DNA of 60,537 bases from Microbacterium sp. (GTDB taxonomy: Bacteria; Actinomycetota; Actinomycetes; Actinomycetales; Microbacteriaceae), in NCBI RefSeq assembly GCF_026393345.1, contig NZ_JAPLAI010000065.1, positions 1-60,537 of the forward strand, in the 5' to 3' direction. Below, piece by piece: positions 31,672 to 40,526 of the stretch. Numbering within the stretch: position 1 is the first letter of the stretch; each line of letters begins with the position of its first letter. Under the pieces are notes generated by a model. It was given only the letters and a program-made list of their open reading frames with translations. It did not search any database and was not told where the DNA came from. Position numbers and translations under genes: made by a program.

Positions 31672-32649
31672 TCAGGCCGCGATGAGCTTCTCCAGGCGCG
31701 CGTAGCTCGTCTCCATGCCCTCGGTCATCCCGGTCGCAAGCACCATGTCCCGTGTCTGCTGATCCGGGTACTCGATGACGAGGGTGAGGAGAGTCGCGCC
31801 GTCCTCTTCGTAGAGGGTCAGGTCGTTCGTCGTCGACGGATAGTCGGTGTCGGTCATGTGCTCGGTCGACACCATCCGCCGCACGGGCTCTGCGAGCAAC
31901 GTCTCTCCGTCGAAGCCGAACGCCTCACCCTCGGTCCCCTCCTCCGGTGCCCACGCGTAGCGGTAACGGCCGCCGGGACGCAGGTCGATCTCGCACACCG
32001 TCATCCGCCAGCCGTCCGGGCCGAGCAGCCACTGCCGCATGAGATCCGGCTCGGTGTGCGCGCGCCACACCAGCTCTTGGGAACCTTCGATGAGTCGCGT
32101 GATCCGCACGTGCGTGTCGCTCAGCACCTCGGTGCGGGTGCCCTTCCCCTGCGCGTAGTCGCGGAGGTCCTCGAGCACCGCATCCAGCTGGTTGATAGCG
32201 AGCGTCGATCCCTCGACGGCGCCCATCGCGACGACCTCGTCGAGCGCCTCCACCGAGGTGAAGTGGGTGACGTTCACGAGTCGCGAGCCCGCCGCGGTGG
32301 GTTCGAAGGTGAACGTCATGCGCATCACCGGCATGTCGTCGATGAGCTCGCCGTTTTCGTCCACGAAGCCGTCGAGCACCTCGAAGCCGTCCGGTCCGTC
32401 GATCCGCACGAACTCCCACGAGCCACGCGAGCGCTCGCCGCGGGGGCCGGTCATCGCGTACTGCGCCCGGCCCCCGACGGCGAAGTCGAAGGCGGTGAAC
32501 CGGGCCGGCCAGCCCGGAGGGCCCCAGAACCGCTCCAGCTGCTCCGGGTCGGTGAACGCGCGCCACAGCCGCTCCGGCGGGGCGGCGAAGTCGGCGACCA
32601 GCGTCATGGTCAGAGCCTCGGGATCGGTGGTGATCTCGGTGACGGGCAT
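31672..32649 (-). CDS. Tandem SRPBCC (AHSA1-like) protein
   Basis: 325 aa comprising two START-fold AHSA1-type domains, each starting with a recognisable strand-helix (ADFAAPPERLWRAFTDPEQLERFWGP; IEGSQELVWRAHTEPDLMRQWLLGP). AHSA1-like proteins bind hydrophobic ligands or act as stress-associated modulators; the ligand here is unknown. It follows the ArsR-type regulator by 48 bases, a pairing common in actinobacteria, where the regulator controls the SRPBCC gene. Confidence 0.87.
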   Translation of the reverse strand: MPVTEITTDPEALTMTLVADFAAPPERLWRAFTDPEQLERFWGPPGWPARFTAFDFAVGGRAQYAMTGPRGERSRGSWEFVRIDGPDGFEVLDGFVDENGELIDDMPVMRMTFTFEPTAAGSRLVNVTHFTSVEALDEVVAMGAVEGSTLAINQLDAVLEDLRDYAQGKGTRTEVLSDTHVRITRLIEGSQELVWRAHTEPDLMRQWLLGPDGWRMTVCEIDLRPGGRYRYAWAPEEGTEGEAFGFDGETLLAEPVRRMVSTEHMTDTDYPSTTNDLTLYEEDGATLLTLVIEYPDQQTRDMVLATGMTEGMETSYARLEKLIAA

Positions 32650-32697
32650 GTCGGTTCCCTTCGGATCGCGGATGCGGCGAGTGGGGCCGCATCCGAT

Positions 32698-33036
32698 TCA
32701 GATGTCTGCCGCCAACAGCGCATCCAGGCGGTCCACCCGGTCGCGCCACTGACGTTCGTACTGCTCCAGCAGCCCGCGGGCGCGCCGGATCGTGGCTGGC
32801 TGCGCGCGGACCAGTCGTTCGCGCCCCTCCGCCCGCTTGATCACGAGTTCGGCGGCCTCGAGCACCGCCACATGCTTCTGCACCGCGGCGAACGACACGT
32901 CGTAGGCCGCGGCGAGCGTCGACACCGACTGCTCCGCGTCGATCGTGCGGCGCAGGATGTCGCGACGAGTCGCGTCGGCGAGCGCGCGGAAGATGCGGTC
33001 CGTCACGGCCTCGTCGAGTTCAGAATCTACAACCAT
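32698..33036 (-). CDS. ArsR-family transcriptional regulator
   Basis: 112-aa winged-helix repressor (RIFRALADATRRDILRRTI, then AVQKHVAVLEAAELVIKRAEGRERLV). The usual metal-binding ELCVC motif is missing, so it belongs to the non-metal ArsR branch found next to AHSA1-like genes. A palindrome overlaps its own start codon, suggesting autoregulation. The Tn7-like element sits 60 bp upstream and has replaced whatever was there before. Confidence 0.88.
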   Translation of the reverse strand: MVVDSELDEAVTDRIFRALADATRRDILRRTIDAEQSVSTLAAAYDVSFAAVQKHVAVLEAAELVIKRAEGRERLVRAQPATIRRARGLLEQYERQWRDRVDRLDALLAADI

Positions 33037-33043
33037 TTGGTTG
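33030..33043. promoter_or_regulatory. Palindrome over the arsR start codon
   Basis: CAACCATTTGGTTG has CAACCA/TGGTTG arms and includes the ATG of the ArsR-type gene (reverse strand). The position suits an autoregulatory operator or a translation-blocking hairpin. Confidence 0.5.
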
Positions 33044-33096
33044 CACGTTAGAACGGCGTCGGGATGCTGTCAAGACCCGGCGGCGGCTCGTTCGGC

Positions 33097-33121
33097 TGTC
33101 GGGAACGGGTTGCGATGACAC
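33097..33121 (+). repeat. Left terminal inverted repeat of the Tn7-like element
   Basis: Outer TGTCGGGAACG is followed after six bases by GATGACAC. It matches the right end at 22 of 25 positions. Further subterminal copies of TGACA-type motifs occur at 33136 and 33157-33177. Confidence 0.9.
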
Positions 33122-33302
33122 AAACCGGCTCTGCCTGACATAGGCGGGCGGTCGAATGACATCGAGTGTCACGACACGCCGATGACGACGACGGGTTGTT
33201 GTTCGTCGAGGAAGAGCATCGGAAGTGGATAGAGGAGCGATGGGGCTCCAATCAGCCCATCGTCCTCGCAACGTCAGACACCGACTTTGCTTGCGAGAGG
33301 TG

Positions 33303-34127
33303 ATGCGGGTGTTCCCAGTAGCTGGACCTCAGCAGATCGTCCCCCGACGGCGCACATCGTCCACCGAGTTGCACTGGATATCTCGCGCCGTCGGCAGCGC
33401 TCCCGAGAAGTCCGAGCGGCACGACTGGGCCGTCATCGACCGCGACCTGGGTGATCGCGATTGGACGACGATCGATCCTCTACCGTTGCGGAAGTCGAAG
33501 GGCCTTCGGTTCAGGTTCACGCCGAGCCTTTACTTCTGGCAGCCAACGGAAACCCACGTCTGGTGCGAGTCTCAGGAAGAACGGTGGGAGGTCCTCTGGT
33601 TGGAGTACAGCGGCCAGGTGGAACGACTCTGGGCGCAGCCGGTGGCGATCACCTTCGGGCACGGATCGCGGTTATCGGGCTACTCGCATTTCCCTGATCT
33701 GCTGGCGCTTTTCGCCGATGGCTCATACGGTCTGTTGGATGTGCGTCCTGCGGAGCGGGTCGACGACGCGGCGCGCATTCAGTTCGGTGAGACTGCGGCC
33801 GCCTGCGATGTGCTCGGGTGGCGCTACCGGGTGCTGACAGGCCACGATAAACGCGCGACCGGCAACCTCGACAGCCTGTCTGCGTCCCGCCACGACCGCT
33901 GCCGACCTGGCCACGAGACGGAAACACTCATCCTGAACGCAGCGCGCGCGGGTCGAAGCCGCGGCGATCTCTGTCTGATCGCATCCCCGGACTGCCCGCC
34001 ACACGCGTGTGCGTGGGTCGACAACCTTGCTTGGCGCCGGCTGCTTCACGTAGATCTCGGTGGTGTGTTCAGCAGCGAGACGGTCTACACGACAACCGAA
34101 GCGGCACTGACGGGAGCGGTGGCATGA
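33303..34127 (+). CDS. tnsA: TnsA-like transposase endonuclease subunit
   Basis: 274-aa protein expected to cut the 5' strands at the transposon ends, working with TnsB to give cut-and-paste transposition. The central TnsA nuclease region reads CESQEERWEVLWLEYSG, then SHFPDLLALFADGSYGLLDVRPAERV, placing acidic residues at about Glu89/Glu92, Asp132 and Asp146. Where Tn7 TnsA has a catalytic Lys this protein has Arg148 (DVRP). The ATG at 33303 has GAGAGG upstream. Its stop overlaps tnsB (ATGA). It could be a nuclease with altered chemistry or a structural subunit. Confidence 0.85.
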   Translation: MRVFPVAGPQQIVPRRRTSSTELHWISRAVGSAPEKSERHDWAVIDRDLGDRDWTTIDPLPLRKSKGLRFRFTPSLYFWQPTETHVWCESQEERWEVLWLEYSGQVERLWAQPVAITFGHGSRLSGYSHFPDLLALFADGSYGLLDVRPAERVDDAARIQFGETAAACDVLGWRYRVLTGHDKRATGNLDSLSASRHDRCRPGHETETLILNAARAGRSRGDLCLIASPDCPPHACAWVDNLAWRRLLHVDLGGVFSSETVYTTTEAALTGAVA

Positions 34128-36157
34128 CCAGCGAGGAGTACAAGCTCAAGCTCGGCGCCAAGGTCGAGATAGATGGGGATCTCTGGGTGTGGGAGCGCGT
34201 GCGCCGAGGCGTCGAGGCAACACTTCGACGCGACGGCGCCGAAGACGATTGGCTCGTCATCTCGATGCCCGAACTCATCGGCTTGGCTGGCACCGCCCGT
34301 CGGCAGTCGAGTACGCCGCTTCGCCCCACCGCAAGCGACTGGTCAGCTGACGTGCTCGACATGGAAAAGCATCTGCTCGAGGCTTTCCGTGGCGTGCCGA
34401 TGGACCCGAGCGCGGTCGGGGCGCGTCCGGGGTACGACCTCACCCGAACGACGCAGGAGCAGCGGATCACTGCGAAGGTCGCTGAGTTGGCTGGCACCTC
34501 TCTCGCGCGCAGCCGCAAAGCGCTGTTCAACTATTGGAAGGTCTACGAGTCGGAGGGCGTCGCCGGGGTGGATGCTCGGTTGCATCCGAAGGGTCAGAAG
34601 CGGTTGGTGATCAGCAAGGCGGATCCTCGCCTCATCGCGGTCATCGACCGCGAGCTCGACAGTCGAATCAACCTGCACACGAGCAGTCGCCGTCACTGCG
34701 CCGCCCTCGTGCGACGCACGCTCGAGGCGATGTACCCGGGCGATGCGATCTGCAACGTGAAACCCACGACCCTCCAGGGGTACATCAATGAGCGTGATGC
34801 GGGCCGGTACAGCTTCGCGAAGGCGACAACCCGCCGCAACACATCGAACAGTCCGGATCGGGAGTACTTCTCGGGGAACTCTCATCGACTCGGACAGGTA
34901 TGCGAGATCGACTCGACGACGTTGGACGTCCAAGTGTGGGACGAGAAGGGCAACACCTTCCGCCCCACCGTCACGGCGCTCTTCTGCGTGGCAAGCAGAG
35001 TCCCGTTGGCGTGGGCAATCCATGCCAATCGGCCGAACGGATTCGACCACGCGCTGCTATTGGCAAGAGCAATCGTCGGACGCAGGGCCATGCCCGGCTC
35101 GTCTGCAGCCACCCTGTCAGGCTCTGCGACCCTGCCCGCGAAGCTGATGAAGAGGATCAACCCGTACCTCGATGACGAGTCGCTCGCCGTGCCCTGGATC
35201 TTTCCACATGCGATCACCGTCGACGGCGGCGCCGACTTCCGATCAGCGACATTCGAAGCGGCCTGTCGCGCCTTCGGAATCACAATCGTGCTCGCGCCAC
35301 CGAACGCCCCGGCGACCAAGCCACACGTCGAGCGCAATTTCGGCACGACATCGACGGACTTCGCACAGTGGCTTGCCGGTTCCACCGGCAACTCGGTGCC
35401 CAATCGAGGGAAACGCGATAACCCGACGCTCACGTTGGATTCGGTGCGGCTCGCTTTTGACGCGTGGATCACCACGGTCTTCTTGAACAAACAGCACGGG
35501 GGACTGCGCTCTCCGCTGTTCCCGGGCCGCGAGTGGACACCCAACCAGATGTACGCAGCCTTGTTCGAGGTCGGTCCTGGGGTTCAACTTCCGTTCCGAG
35601 CAGAGGACTTCCTCGCTCTGCTCCCCTCCGAGGGCCGGATCATCAGCAACGAAGGGATCGAATTCCGCAACCGCAAGTACGACTCACCACTCTTGGCTGA
35701 CCTCCGGAATCGCTCACTCTCCGGTGCTCCCGCCGGATCGCGGCAGGCACGGAAGTTCGACATCCGATTCGATCCCTGCAACGACAACGCGGTCTGGGTT
35801 CAGCATCCTGAAACCGACGAGTGGATCGAGTGCTGGGACAAGGCGATCGACGACCGCGCGGCGTGGATGGCCGCCGAGACTGAGGTCCGGCTCGTCGAAC
35901 GCTTCGGCACTGGAGCCCCAGGCGAGACGCCAAAGACAGCCGAGTTCCTCGACGAGATCGAGCGAAGAGCTCGAAGCGACAAGCAAGCACGAAACCGCCA
36001 GCTCAGGGTATCCGCGCGTGGCTCTGACGACGTCGCAGCCCCGGTAACCGAACCCGTCCCCTTCGATCTACGAGATTGGGCCGCTCCGGTCAACGTCAGC
36101 GATATTGACTGGACCTCCTCTCGGTATGACATCGTGACCACGAAGGATCTGAGCTAG
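34124..36157 (+). CDS. tnsB: TnsB-like DDE transposase
   Basis: 677-aa integrase-fold transposase that binds the ends and joins 3' strands to target DNA. The DDE triad is visible: Asp263 in CEIDSTTLDV, Asp367 in ITVDGGADF, Glu403 in KPHVERNFGT. An N-terminal HTH region (TAKVAELAGTSLARSRKALFNYWKVY) and the TTLQGYINERDAG segment precede the catalytic core. The Mu-C-like beta barrel and a polar tail ending in DIVTTKDLS, likely to contact TnsC, follow. The stop codon's last G is the first base of the tnsC GTG. Confidence 0.93.
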   Translation: MTSEEYKLKLGAKVEIDGDLWVWERVRRGVEATLRRDGAEDDWLVISMPELIGLAGTARRQSSTPLRPTASDWSADVLDMEKHLLEAFRGVPMDPSAVGARPGYDLTRTTQEQRITAKVAELAGTSLARSRKALFNYWKVYESEGVAGVDARLHPKGQKRLVISKADPRLIAVIDRELDSRINLHTSSRRHCAALVRRTLEAMYPGDAICNVKPTTLQGYINERDAGRYSFAKATTRRNTSNSPDREYFSGNSHRLGQVCEIDSTTLDVQVWDEKGNTFRPTVTALFCVASRVPLAWAIHANRPNGFDHALLLARAIVGRRAMPGSSAATLSGSATLPAKLMKRINPYLDDESLAVPWIFPHAITVDGGADFRSATFEAACRAFGITIVLAPPNAPATKPHVERNFGTTSTDFAQWLAGSTGNSVPNRGKRDNPTLTLDSVRLAFDAWITTVFLNKQHGGLRSPLFPGREWTPNQMYAALFEVGPGVQLPFRAEDFLALLPSEGRIISNEGIEFRNRKYDSPLLADLRNRSLSGAPAGSRQARKFDIRFDPCNDNAVWVQHPETDEWIECWDKAIDDRAAWMAAETEVRLVERFGTGAPGETPKTAEFLDEIERRARSDKQARNRQLRVSARGSDDVAAPVTEPVPFDLRDWAAPVNVSDIDWTSSRYDIVTTKDLS

Positions 36158-37206
36158 TGATCATCCCCTCGCTCACACTGGAGCACTCCAGCAAGACGAC
36201 GCTCCCCGGCCTGCGTGAGGCGCTCCGTGCATTGCCCCCCATGCCGCCCGCCCTCTCCTTCGCGGACTACTGCGCGCTACCCGCGGACCAACGTGCGCTC
36301 TACGACCAAGCGCGTGACGACTTTGTTCGGCTAACACTAAGAGTGCCCACACCGGAGCAGGATCGCAGCACCGGAATTTTGGCGAGGCTCATCAGAACCA
36401 ACCCCCGCCGCACGAACTCGCGTAGAGGTCTGATGATCTCGGCCCCACTCTTCTACGGCAAGACCGAGCTCGCCATGCTCCTCGCTCGGTCTGTAGAGAA
36501 CGATCACGCGAAGCACTTTCCGGATTACGCCGACGACGGGCACGTACCGGTTGTCTGGGTGGAGATGACCGAGAACGCCACCGGCAAGACGCTACTGACA
36601 CAGATCGTCCGATTCCTTGCGCCCACAGCGGTCGTGGCGAGGTCAAGTAACACTGACGCGCTCCGCGTGGAGGCCCTGAAACTCCTCAGCGTCCATCGGA
36701 CGAAGCTACTTGTGATCGACGAGGCTCACCATCTGAGAGGCACTGAGCCGTCGAGCGTTATCAAGGCTCTGCAAAACGAATCGTCGGCGACTGTGGCGCT
36801 CGTCGGGATCAGCCTGGGCAGCGGCAAGGCATTCGGATCCGGCCACGGCATGCAGGTCACGATGCGATGCGACATGGTCGAGCTGCGTAAGGTCGACGTC
36901 TCGACCAAGGAGGGGATGGCGCTCTGGACGCGCTGGGTGGCGATCTTTGACCGTAATCTGCCTCTTTGTGACCACGTGCCGGGCACGCTCACACTCAACG
37001 CGCAGGCTCTCCATTCCGCGACGCACGGACGGCTCGCGCTGCTCGCCATGACGATCGAGCGACTGGTCGCGTCGATTCTCGATGATCCGAACCGCCTCGA
37101 CGAACAGGTGTCTCGCGATCAACTCTTTGCGGTCCTGGACGGGCTGCAGCACACAACACCGCTTCGGCACAGGGTAAAGCTGAAAGACCTGGTCGAGGCA
37201 GCATGA
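36157..37206 (+). CDS. tnsC: TnsC-like AAA+ transposition regulator
   Basis: 349-aa ATPase that should bridge the target-selection protein and the transposase. Walker A is degenerate in its first half (SAPLFYGKTE, residues 95-104) but keeps GKT; Walker B is LLVIDEAHHL (184-193). The sensor region VALVGISLGSGKAF and the C-terminal lid are present. The start is GTG overlapping tnsB, and the stop overlaps tniQ (ATGA), so all four transposition genes are translated as one chain. Confidence 0.9.
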   Translation: MIIPSLTLEHSSKTTLPGLREALRALPPMPPALSFADYCALPADQRALYDQARDDFVRLTLRVPTPEQDRSTGILARLIRTNPRRTNSRRGLMISAPLFYGKTELAMLLARSVENDHAKHFPDYADDGHVPVVWVEMTENATGKTLLTQIVRFLAPTAVVARSSNTDALRVEALKLLSVHRTKLLVIDEAHHLRGTEPSSVIKALQNESSATVALVGISLGSGKAFGSGHGMQVTMRCDMVELRKVDVSTKEGMALWTRWVAIFDRNLPLCDHVPGTLTLNAQALHSATHGRLALLAMTIERLVASILDDPNRLDEQVSRDQLFAVLDGLQHTTPLRHRVKLKDLVEAA

Positions 37207-39329
37207 CCGACATCCGAGCGTGGCCGATTCGCCCCAAGTGGCATCGATTCGAATCTCCCCGTTCATATGCCAAACGACAGTGCAAAGCGGCCGGGGTCCC
37301 GTTTGGCGACGTAGAGCGGGGACTCACTTCCCCGACGCAGCCGTATATCTATCGGGTGTGGATGGACGAGGCCGCTGCGGCGGCCACTATCGAGGCCGCC
37401 GCGGGACGCCCTGAGGGTCACTATCTTCGTCTGCGAGGAATCACACAGCCCGACGCATCGTGGATCTATCCCCAACGCTTCCTCTGCCGCCTTTGCTCTG
37501 CTGGCGATCTTGTGGAGCAGATCCCGCACGATCGCGAGAACTGGTGCCTTCGGCATCCAGGTCAGATGGTCTGGATGGGCCCAGGTACGACACCCGACAC
37601 GCAGCTGGTGGTCGCGCACAGCGACCATCAAGCGAAGGCGGAGCGGCGATTCCGACGCTTGGTGGCCTCGGGAGGCATTGACGCCCGGCTTCACGCCCGA
37701 GTGTGGGAGATGGTGCGCGACAACGCTTGGCTGACCCAGCCGCAGGGCTGGACGGCGCAATTGTCACGATGCATCGATGACCACGAAATCCGCGGTCGAG
37801 CGGCACTTTACCCCGAGACGATCGCGGTCTTGCAGGTGCTTTCCGACTCAGCGATCGTCGATCGGTGGGTCGGCCTGCCGTCCGATGAGATTCGCCAAGC
37901 CATCGCCTCAAAGTTTCATTTTGATGCGGCGCCGATCGATGTGCTCGTCGAACGGATCGTGCTCTGGCTGCGTCCCCGACGTCGGGAAGTTCGCCCAACT
38001 CGCATTGACCCACTGAACGTCCCGATGGATGTCGTAGATGCTCCGGAGATCATCGACGTCGCAGCCCCGTACCCTCTCTGGATACAGCGCCGACCGCACG
38101 CCGTCGCCGAGTGGGACTGGAGCACAAATGACCCCGCCCGCGACCCGTGGGGCGGGAGGGGGACGTCCTATAAGGCGTGGTGGGTGTGCGACGCAGGGCA
38201 CACGTGGGAATCGACGCCGTACGTCCGCGCGATAGCCGGCTGCCCTTATTGCGCGGGCCAAGCCGCCTGGAAGGGCCAGACCGACCTCGGCACTCAGTTC
38301 CCTGCGCTGGCGAAGGAGTGGGACCGCAGCCCGGGCGCGAACGCTGGCGACCCCGATCACGTTGGTGCGCGATCCAACCGACGTGTCAATTGGAACTGCG
38401 GGCAAGGTCATCGATGGGCTGCGACGATCAACAACCGGGCGAGAAACGGATCCGGTTGTCCGTTCTGCGCCGGAAACCGAGTGATTCCTGGCCAGACAGA
38501 TCTCGCGACACTTCGTCCCGACCTCATGGCGGAATGGAACCTTGAGCGCAACGGCGAACTCGCTCCGGGTTCGATTGGCGCCTTCTCGATAGCAAAGGTG
38601 TGGTGGACGGGTTCGTGCGGCCACGAGTGGGATGCCATGGTGAGCAATCGATCCAAGGGCCAGGGCTGCCCGTTCTGCGCCGGAAAGCGACCCATTGTTG
38701 GACTCACAGACCTGGCTTCTGTCCGTCCAGATCTCGCCGCGCAGTGGCATTCCAGCAACACGCTGCGCCCAGACGCGGTGGTACCGGGCTCTGGCAAGAA
38801 GGTCATGTGGGTTTGCGCGGAGAGCCACACGTGGACTGCCGCCATCTACCGGCGACACGTTCTCGGCACAGGATGCCCGTTCTGCTTCGGGAGATACGCC
38901 ATCGTCGGCAAGACAGACCTTGCCACGGTTCGGCCCGACTTGGTTCGCGAATGGGACGCCTCGAACGCGCGCGAGCCGACCGAGGTGCCTGCGGGTTCGA
39001 AGCAGCGCGCGCTGTGGAACTGCAAGCACGGGCATCAATGGGAGGCGGTGATCGCAAGCCGAACCGGTCGCCAGGCCAGTGGCTGCCCCCACTGCTACGG
39101 TCATCGCGCCGTTCCGGGAGAGACCGACCTGGCGACTTTGAGACCTGACCTCGCTGTGGAGTGGGACATCAGCAACAAGTCCCGACCCGAACGGGTGAAG
39201 CCAGCATCTACCGCAATGATCACTTGGCGGTGCTCAAGCGATCATGTCTGGGAAGCGAGGGTGGTCAGCCGCGTGAACGGGCTCGGATGCCCTCGCTGCG
39301 ACAGAGTCGTCGAAGTGCTGGATGGCTAA
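37203..39329 (+). CDS. tniQ: TniQ/TnsD-like target selector with six zinc treble-clef repeats
   Basis: 708-aa protein in the position of the target selector. Residues about 75-130 look like a TniQ zinc finger (FLCRLCSAGD...NWCLRHPGQMVWMG; Cys95, Cys98, Cys115, His118). From about residue 320 to the end come six repeats of a zinc-ribbon/treble clef of the DUF4379 type. Each repeat has W-x-C-x(3)-H-x-W followed by C-P-x-C (CPxC at 347, 419, 489, 558, 628, 696). The linkers between them read GxTDLATxRPDLxxEWD. Tandem zinc modules suggest sequence-specific recognition of an attachment site. Target choice by these repeats is inference; the fold assignment is from motif spacing. Confidence 0.8.
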   Translation: MTDIRAWPIRPKWHRFESPRSYAKRQCKAAGVPFGDVERGLTSPTQPYIYRVWMDEAAAAATIEAAAGRPEGHYLRLRGITQPDASWIYPQRFLCRLCSAGDLVEQIPHDRENWCLRHPGQMVWMGPGTTPDTQLVVAHSDHQAKAERRFRRLVASGGIDARLHARVWEMVRDNAWLTQPQGWTAQLSRCIDDHEIRGRAALYPETIAVLQVLSDSAIVDRWVGLPSDEIRQAIASKFHFDAAPIDVLVERIVLWLRPRRREVRPTRIDPLNVPMDVVDAPEIIDVAAPYPLWIQRRPHAVAEWDWSTNDPARDPWGGRGTSYKAWWVCDAGHTWESTPYVRAIAGCPYCAGQAAWKGQTDLGTQFPALAKEWDRSPGANAGDPDHVGARSNRRVNWNCGQGHRWAATINNRARNGSGCPFCAGNRVIPGQTDLATLRPDLMAEWNLERNGELAPGSIGAFSIAKVWWTGSCGHEWDAMVSNRSKGQGCPFCAGKRPIVGLTDLASVRPDLAAQWHSSNTLRPDAVVPGSGKKVMWVCAESHTWTAAIYRRHVLGTGCPFCFGRYAIVGKTDLATVRPDLVREWDASNAREPTEVPAGSKQRALWNCKHGHQWEAVIASRTGRQASGCPHCYGHRAVPGETDLATLRPDLAVEWDISNKSRPERVKPASTAMITWRCSSDHVWEARVVSRVNGLGCPRCDRVVEVLDG

Positions 39330-39390
39330 ACGAATCGAGACACGACCAGCTTGGTTTGCTCGGACGGTGATCCACGCTGCCGGTAGCTGT

Positions 39391-40419
39391 CTACTCGCGA
39401 CCCGCCGCCTCCGACCGCCTGGCACGATCGGCGATGCGGCGATACGCATCCTCATCGAGTAGATCGAGGTTGAACGCGTACTGCACCGCGTCAAAGCTGT
39501 TCGGCCGGGATTCCCAGTCATCCGTGAGGCCTCGAGTTCGGTGCTGCGGTTCGAACTGCCACGTCGACAAGACGGCGACGAGTTCGTCCCCCGAGATTTC
39601 GCCGTCCCGCGCCCGCCGGACGAGGTCCATGGCCGTTGCGGGCCCGCTTGTCACCTCGTCTCCGTCCATCAAGGTGTGCCCCCCTCGCCGGTGGTCCGGA
39701 CCGGGCGTTTCAAGGGGCGGGAGATCGATCCCGAATCGCTCCGCGACTTCTGACGGCGGTGTTTCGTCCCCTGTCGCAGTTCTTTCCCCGACGATCTCGT
39801 CGTCCTCGCGGCGGAGATCTTCAAGCCAGGCGTCGATCATCGAGAACGGGATAGGCGCGTATTCGAAGGCGTCGATGCCGACGTGGAACTGATGTCCGAC
39901 AGGCCCGTTCCATCGATCGTGGGTGTGGCCGTGCAGTAAAGGAATGCCGTGGTCGATTGGTCGACGGGACGTGTGCCGGTCTTGCACCTGGGTGTCGCCG
40001 GAATACGGGTAGTGAGACGCGAGAAGTCGGATGCCCCGCCGGGTGCCTTCAATGACCTCGGGCAGAACGGTCCAGCCCGCTTGTTCGTACAGCGGCGTGA
40101 ACCGCTCGATCGCGGCCCGGGACTGAGTCGCGGGTGACACGCGGTCGTGATTGCCTGGCACGAGGAACCTACGCCCATTGAGCTGCGCGGTGAGTGGCAG
40201 CGAGTCGATGATGGTTCCGAGCGCGACGTCGCCCAGGTGGAGAACGACATCGGTGGGAGCGACGCTCCGGTTCCATCGCTGAATGAGCTCGGCATTCATC
40301 TCCGAGACGGATGCGAACGGTCGGGAAGCGAGTTCGCTGATCCGCGCGTGACCGAAGTGCGTGTCGGACGTGACGTAGTCGACTTGGTCGAAGTTGAACG
40401 CCGGATACTCTTTGCGCAC
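39391..40419 (-). CDS. Calcineurin-like metallophosphoesterase
   Basis: 342-aa protein with a complete metallophosphoesterase metal centre: SDTHFGH, LHLGDVALG, VPGNHDR, the His in LASHYPY, and LLHGHTHDRW. This N-terminal 190-residue domain resembles YfcE/MJ0936-type or phage-related phosphoesterases. The C-terminal 150 residues are acidic and unassigned. The GTG start has AGGAGGG upstream. Such enzymes occur both as housekeeping phosphatases and in defence islands. Substrate is unknown, and no neighbour on the same strand clarifies it. Confidence 0.82.
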   Translation of the reverse strand: MRKEYPAFNFDQVDYVTSDTHFGHARISELASRPFASVSEMNAELIQRWNRSVAPTDVVLHLGDVALGTIIDSLPLTAQLNGRRFLVPGNHDRVSPATQSRAAIERFTPLYEQAGWTVLPEVIEGTRRGIRLLASHYPYSGDTQVQDRHTSRRPIDHGIPLLHGHTHDRWNGPVGHQFHVGIDAFEYAPIPFSMIDAWLEDLRREDDEIVGERTATGDETPPSEVAERFGIDLPPLETPGPDHRRGGHTLMDGDEVTSGPATAMDLVRRARDGEISGDELVAVLSTWQFEPQHRTRGLTDDWESRPNSFDAVQYAFNLDLLDEDAYRRIADRARRSEAAGRE

Positions 40420-40485
40420 CTCGCGCCCTCCTCAATGCACCTGCTCGGATCGGGAGACCAACCTGCAGCGGATCAGACCACCGCA

Positions 40486-40514
40486 CGATTGTGCAACGGA
40501 TCGTTGCACAATCG
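40486..40514. promoter_or_regulatory. Perfect 13-bp palindrome with 3-bp centre
   Basis: CGATTGTGCAACG (40486-40498) is followed by GAT and then its exact reverse complement CGTTGCACAATCG (40502-40514). It lies 12 bases past the stop of the 40527-40913 gene and about 70 bases before the metallophosphoesterase GTG. No T-run follows on either strand. It may be an operator for a local HTH protein or a terminator hairpin. Confidence 0.65.
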
Positions 40515-40526
40515 GAGCGCCGATCT

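Noticed and set aside
33036..33046. TTTGGTTGCAC near arsR, matching part of the second transposon end
   Set aside because: It is part of the arsR start-codon palindrome. There is no inverted TGTCGGGAACG partner there, so the match is probably coincidental.
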